Shown here: piece by piece, positions 32,088-32,617 of the stretch | Numbering within the stretch: the stretch's first letter is position 1 | Layout of the letters: the number at the start of each line of letters is the position of its first letter | Assembly (NCBI GenBank): GCA_934572535.1 | Contig: CAKTLJ010000018.1 | Location: 1 to 32,617, forward strand | Direction: 5' to 3' | Length of the DNA stretch: 32,617 bases | From: an uncultured Eubacteriales bacterium | GTDB lineage: Bacteria; Bacillota; Clostridia; Oscillospirales; Oscillospiraceae | The notes under the pieces: model-generated | Seen by the model: only the letters and a program-made list of their open reading frames with translations | Told to the model about the DNA's origin: nothing | The model's database searches: none | Program-made: the position numbers and the translations under genes

Positions 32088-32124
32088 TCTCAAGTTTGAT
32101 TGGAGATCGGACGCGCCCTTTTTT
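32076..32124 (+). terminator. Strong intrinsic terminator of the leader region
   Basis: A 16-bp stem: GGGTGCGTTTGATCTC (32076-32091) with GAGATCGGACGCGCCC (32103-32118), including G-U pairs, an 11-base loop and then TTTTTTG. It stands 129 bases before the next gene and after a promoter with no real gene between, so it is probably a regulated (attenuating) terminator. Confidence 0.82.
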
Positions 32125-32252
32125 GTTCCCCTGCAAAGCGACAGCAAATGACGACCAGTCCAAAAGGAGCGTGCCGCCTATGAGAGAATGAAGCATCCAT
32201 CTTCGTACCCCGACATAACTGACGATTTAGATCAAAAGGGAGGGAACCATTC

Positions 32253-32617
32253 ATGAAACAAAAAAGAAACAAGCTGCTTTCCGTCTTGCTTTGTATGGCA
32301 ATGCTGCTTTCCTTTGTGCCGATGGCGGCAGCTACCTACCATGCTGCAACGGAACCAACGGAGGAGGCATCGAAATTTATTTCCGAGGAAGATGCGAAGC
32401 AGATCGCGCTGAAGGACGCCGGTTTGGATAAGGCGGCGCAAAAGATCGTGTTTACCAAGGTCGAACTGAATCGCAACCAGGGAAAGCCCTGCTACCTGTT
32501 GGAGTTTTATACCGGAACGAATCAGTATTTCTACCAGATCGACGCGAAGACAGGCGCTGTGATCTTCGCGCAAAAATATATCCTGCTGTCTGATGCCAAA
32601 AAGATCGCCCTGGAGGA
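32253..32617 (+). CDS. Secreted PepSY-domain protein, 5' part
   Basis: The gene runs off the window end after 121 complete codons. It starts MKQKRNKLLSVLLCMAMLLS, a clear signal peptide ending near AAATYHAA, with no lipobox cysteine. A PepSY domain follows (about residues 43-108): FISEEDAKQIALKDAGL, then YLLEFYTGTNQYFYQIDAKTGAVI. A second repeat may begin at LSDAKKIALE. PepSY domains are thought to inhibit or regulate proteases outside the cell. ATG has AAAAGGGAGGG 9 bases upstream. It lies after the attenuator-like terminator and may be controlled by it; the C-terminal architecture is not visible. Confidence 0.85.
   Translation, partial: MKQKRNKLLSVLLCMAMLLSFVPMAAATYHAATEPTEEASKFISEEDAKQIALKDAGLDKAAQKIVFTKVELNRNQGKPCYLLEFYTGTNQYFYQIDAKTGAVIFAQKYILLSDAKKIALE

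Overview
The window reads as chromosome from a spore-forming, anaerobic Clostridia bacterium, most likely a gut Oscillospiraceae relative (inference). The evidence is a SpoVAD/SpoVAE pair, a flavodiiron protein, a class 1B dihydroorotate dehydrogenase, a TAXI-type TRAP transporter, strong Shine-Dalgarno sequences and near-consensus sigma-A promoters. No rRNA, tRNA, CRISPR array, insertion sequence or prophage was recognised.

Layout. (1) 1-3.4 kb: 3' part of a flavodiiron protein gene, an Rrf2-family regulator divergent from cysK, an unannotated 35-codon ORF in the cysK leader, and an HD-domain hydrolase. (2) 3.5-7.3 kb: a TraX-like membrane protein, an AAA-ATPase-like/PD-(D/E)XK protein and a DUF7309/DUF6930-type protein, the last with its own promoter and a strong terminator. 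(3) 7.35-12.8 kb, minus strand: PP2C phosphatase, transmembrane Ser/Thr kinase, a double-FHA ABC exporter and a small membrane-anchored protein. This matches the architecture of the mycobacterial PknF/Rv1747 system and is the most interesting locus here. (4) 12.9-17.3 kb: a family-4/5 uracil-DNA glycosylase and spoVAD-spoVAE on the minus strand, divergent from a SecB-like protein and an AMP-forming ligase. (5) 17.3-19.9 kb, minus strand: ECF sigma factor, DUF4367-type putative anti-sigma factor, a lipoprotein and a membrane protein. (6) 19.9-25.6 kb, minus strand: the operon pyrC-pyrK-pyrD-pyrF-pyrE-pyrB-pyrI for de novo UMP synthesis (carAB not in the window), with a divergent LysR regulator and a palindrome over the pyr -10 region. 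(7) 26.7-30.2 kb, minus strand: TAXI binding protein, DUF1850 lipoprotein and fused TRAP permease. (8) 30.5-32.6 kb: a class I/II aminotransferase, then a divergent promoter, an arginine-rich leader ORF, two hairpins and an intrinsic terminator (a probable attenuator), followed by a truncated secreted PepSY protein.

Working together: the kinase/phosphatase/FHA-exporter genes probably form one phosphorylation-controlled export unit; the sigma/anti-sigma pair probably controls itself and the envelope genes after it; the pyr genes make UMP. Many long open frames antisense to the GC-rich genes were judged to be shadows and left out.
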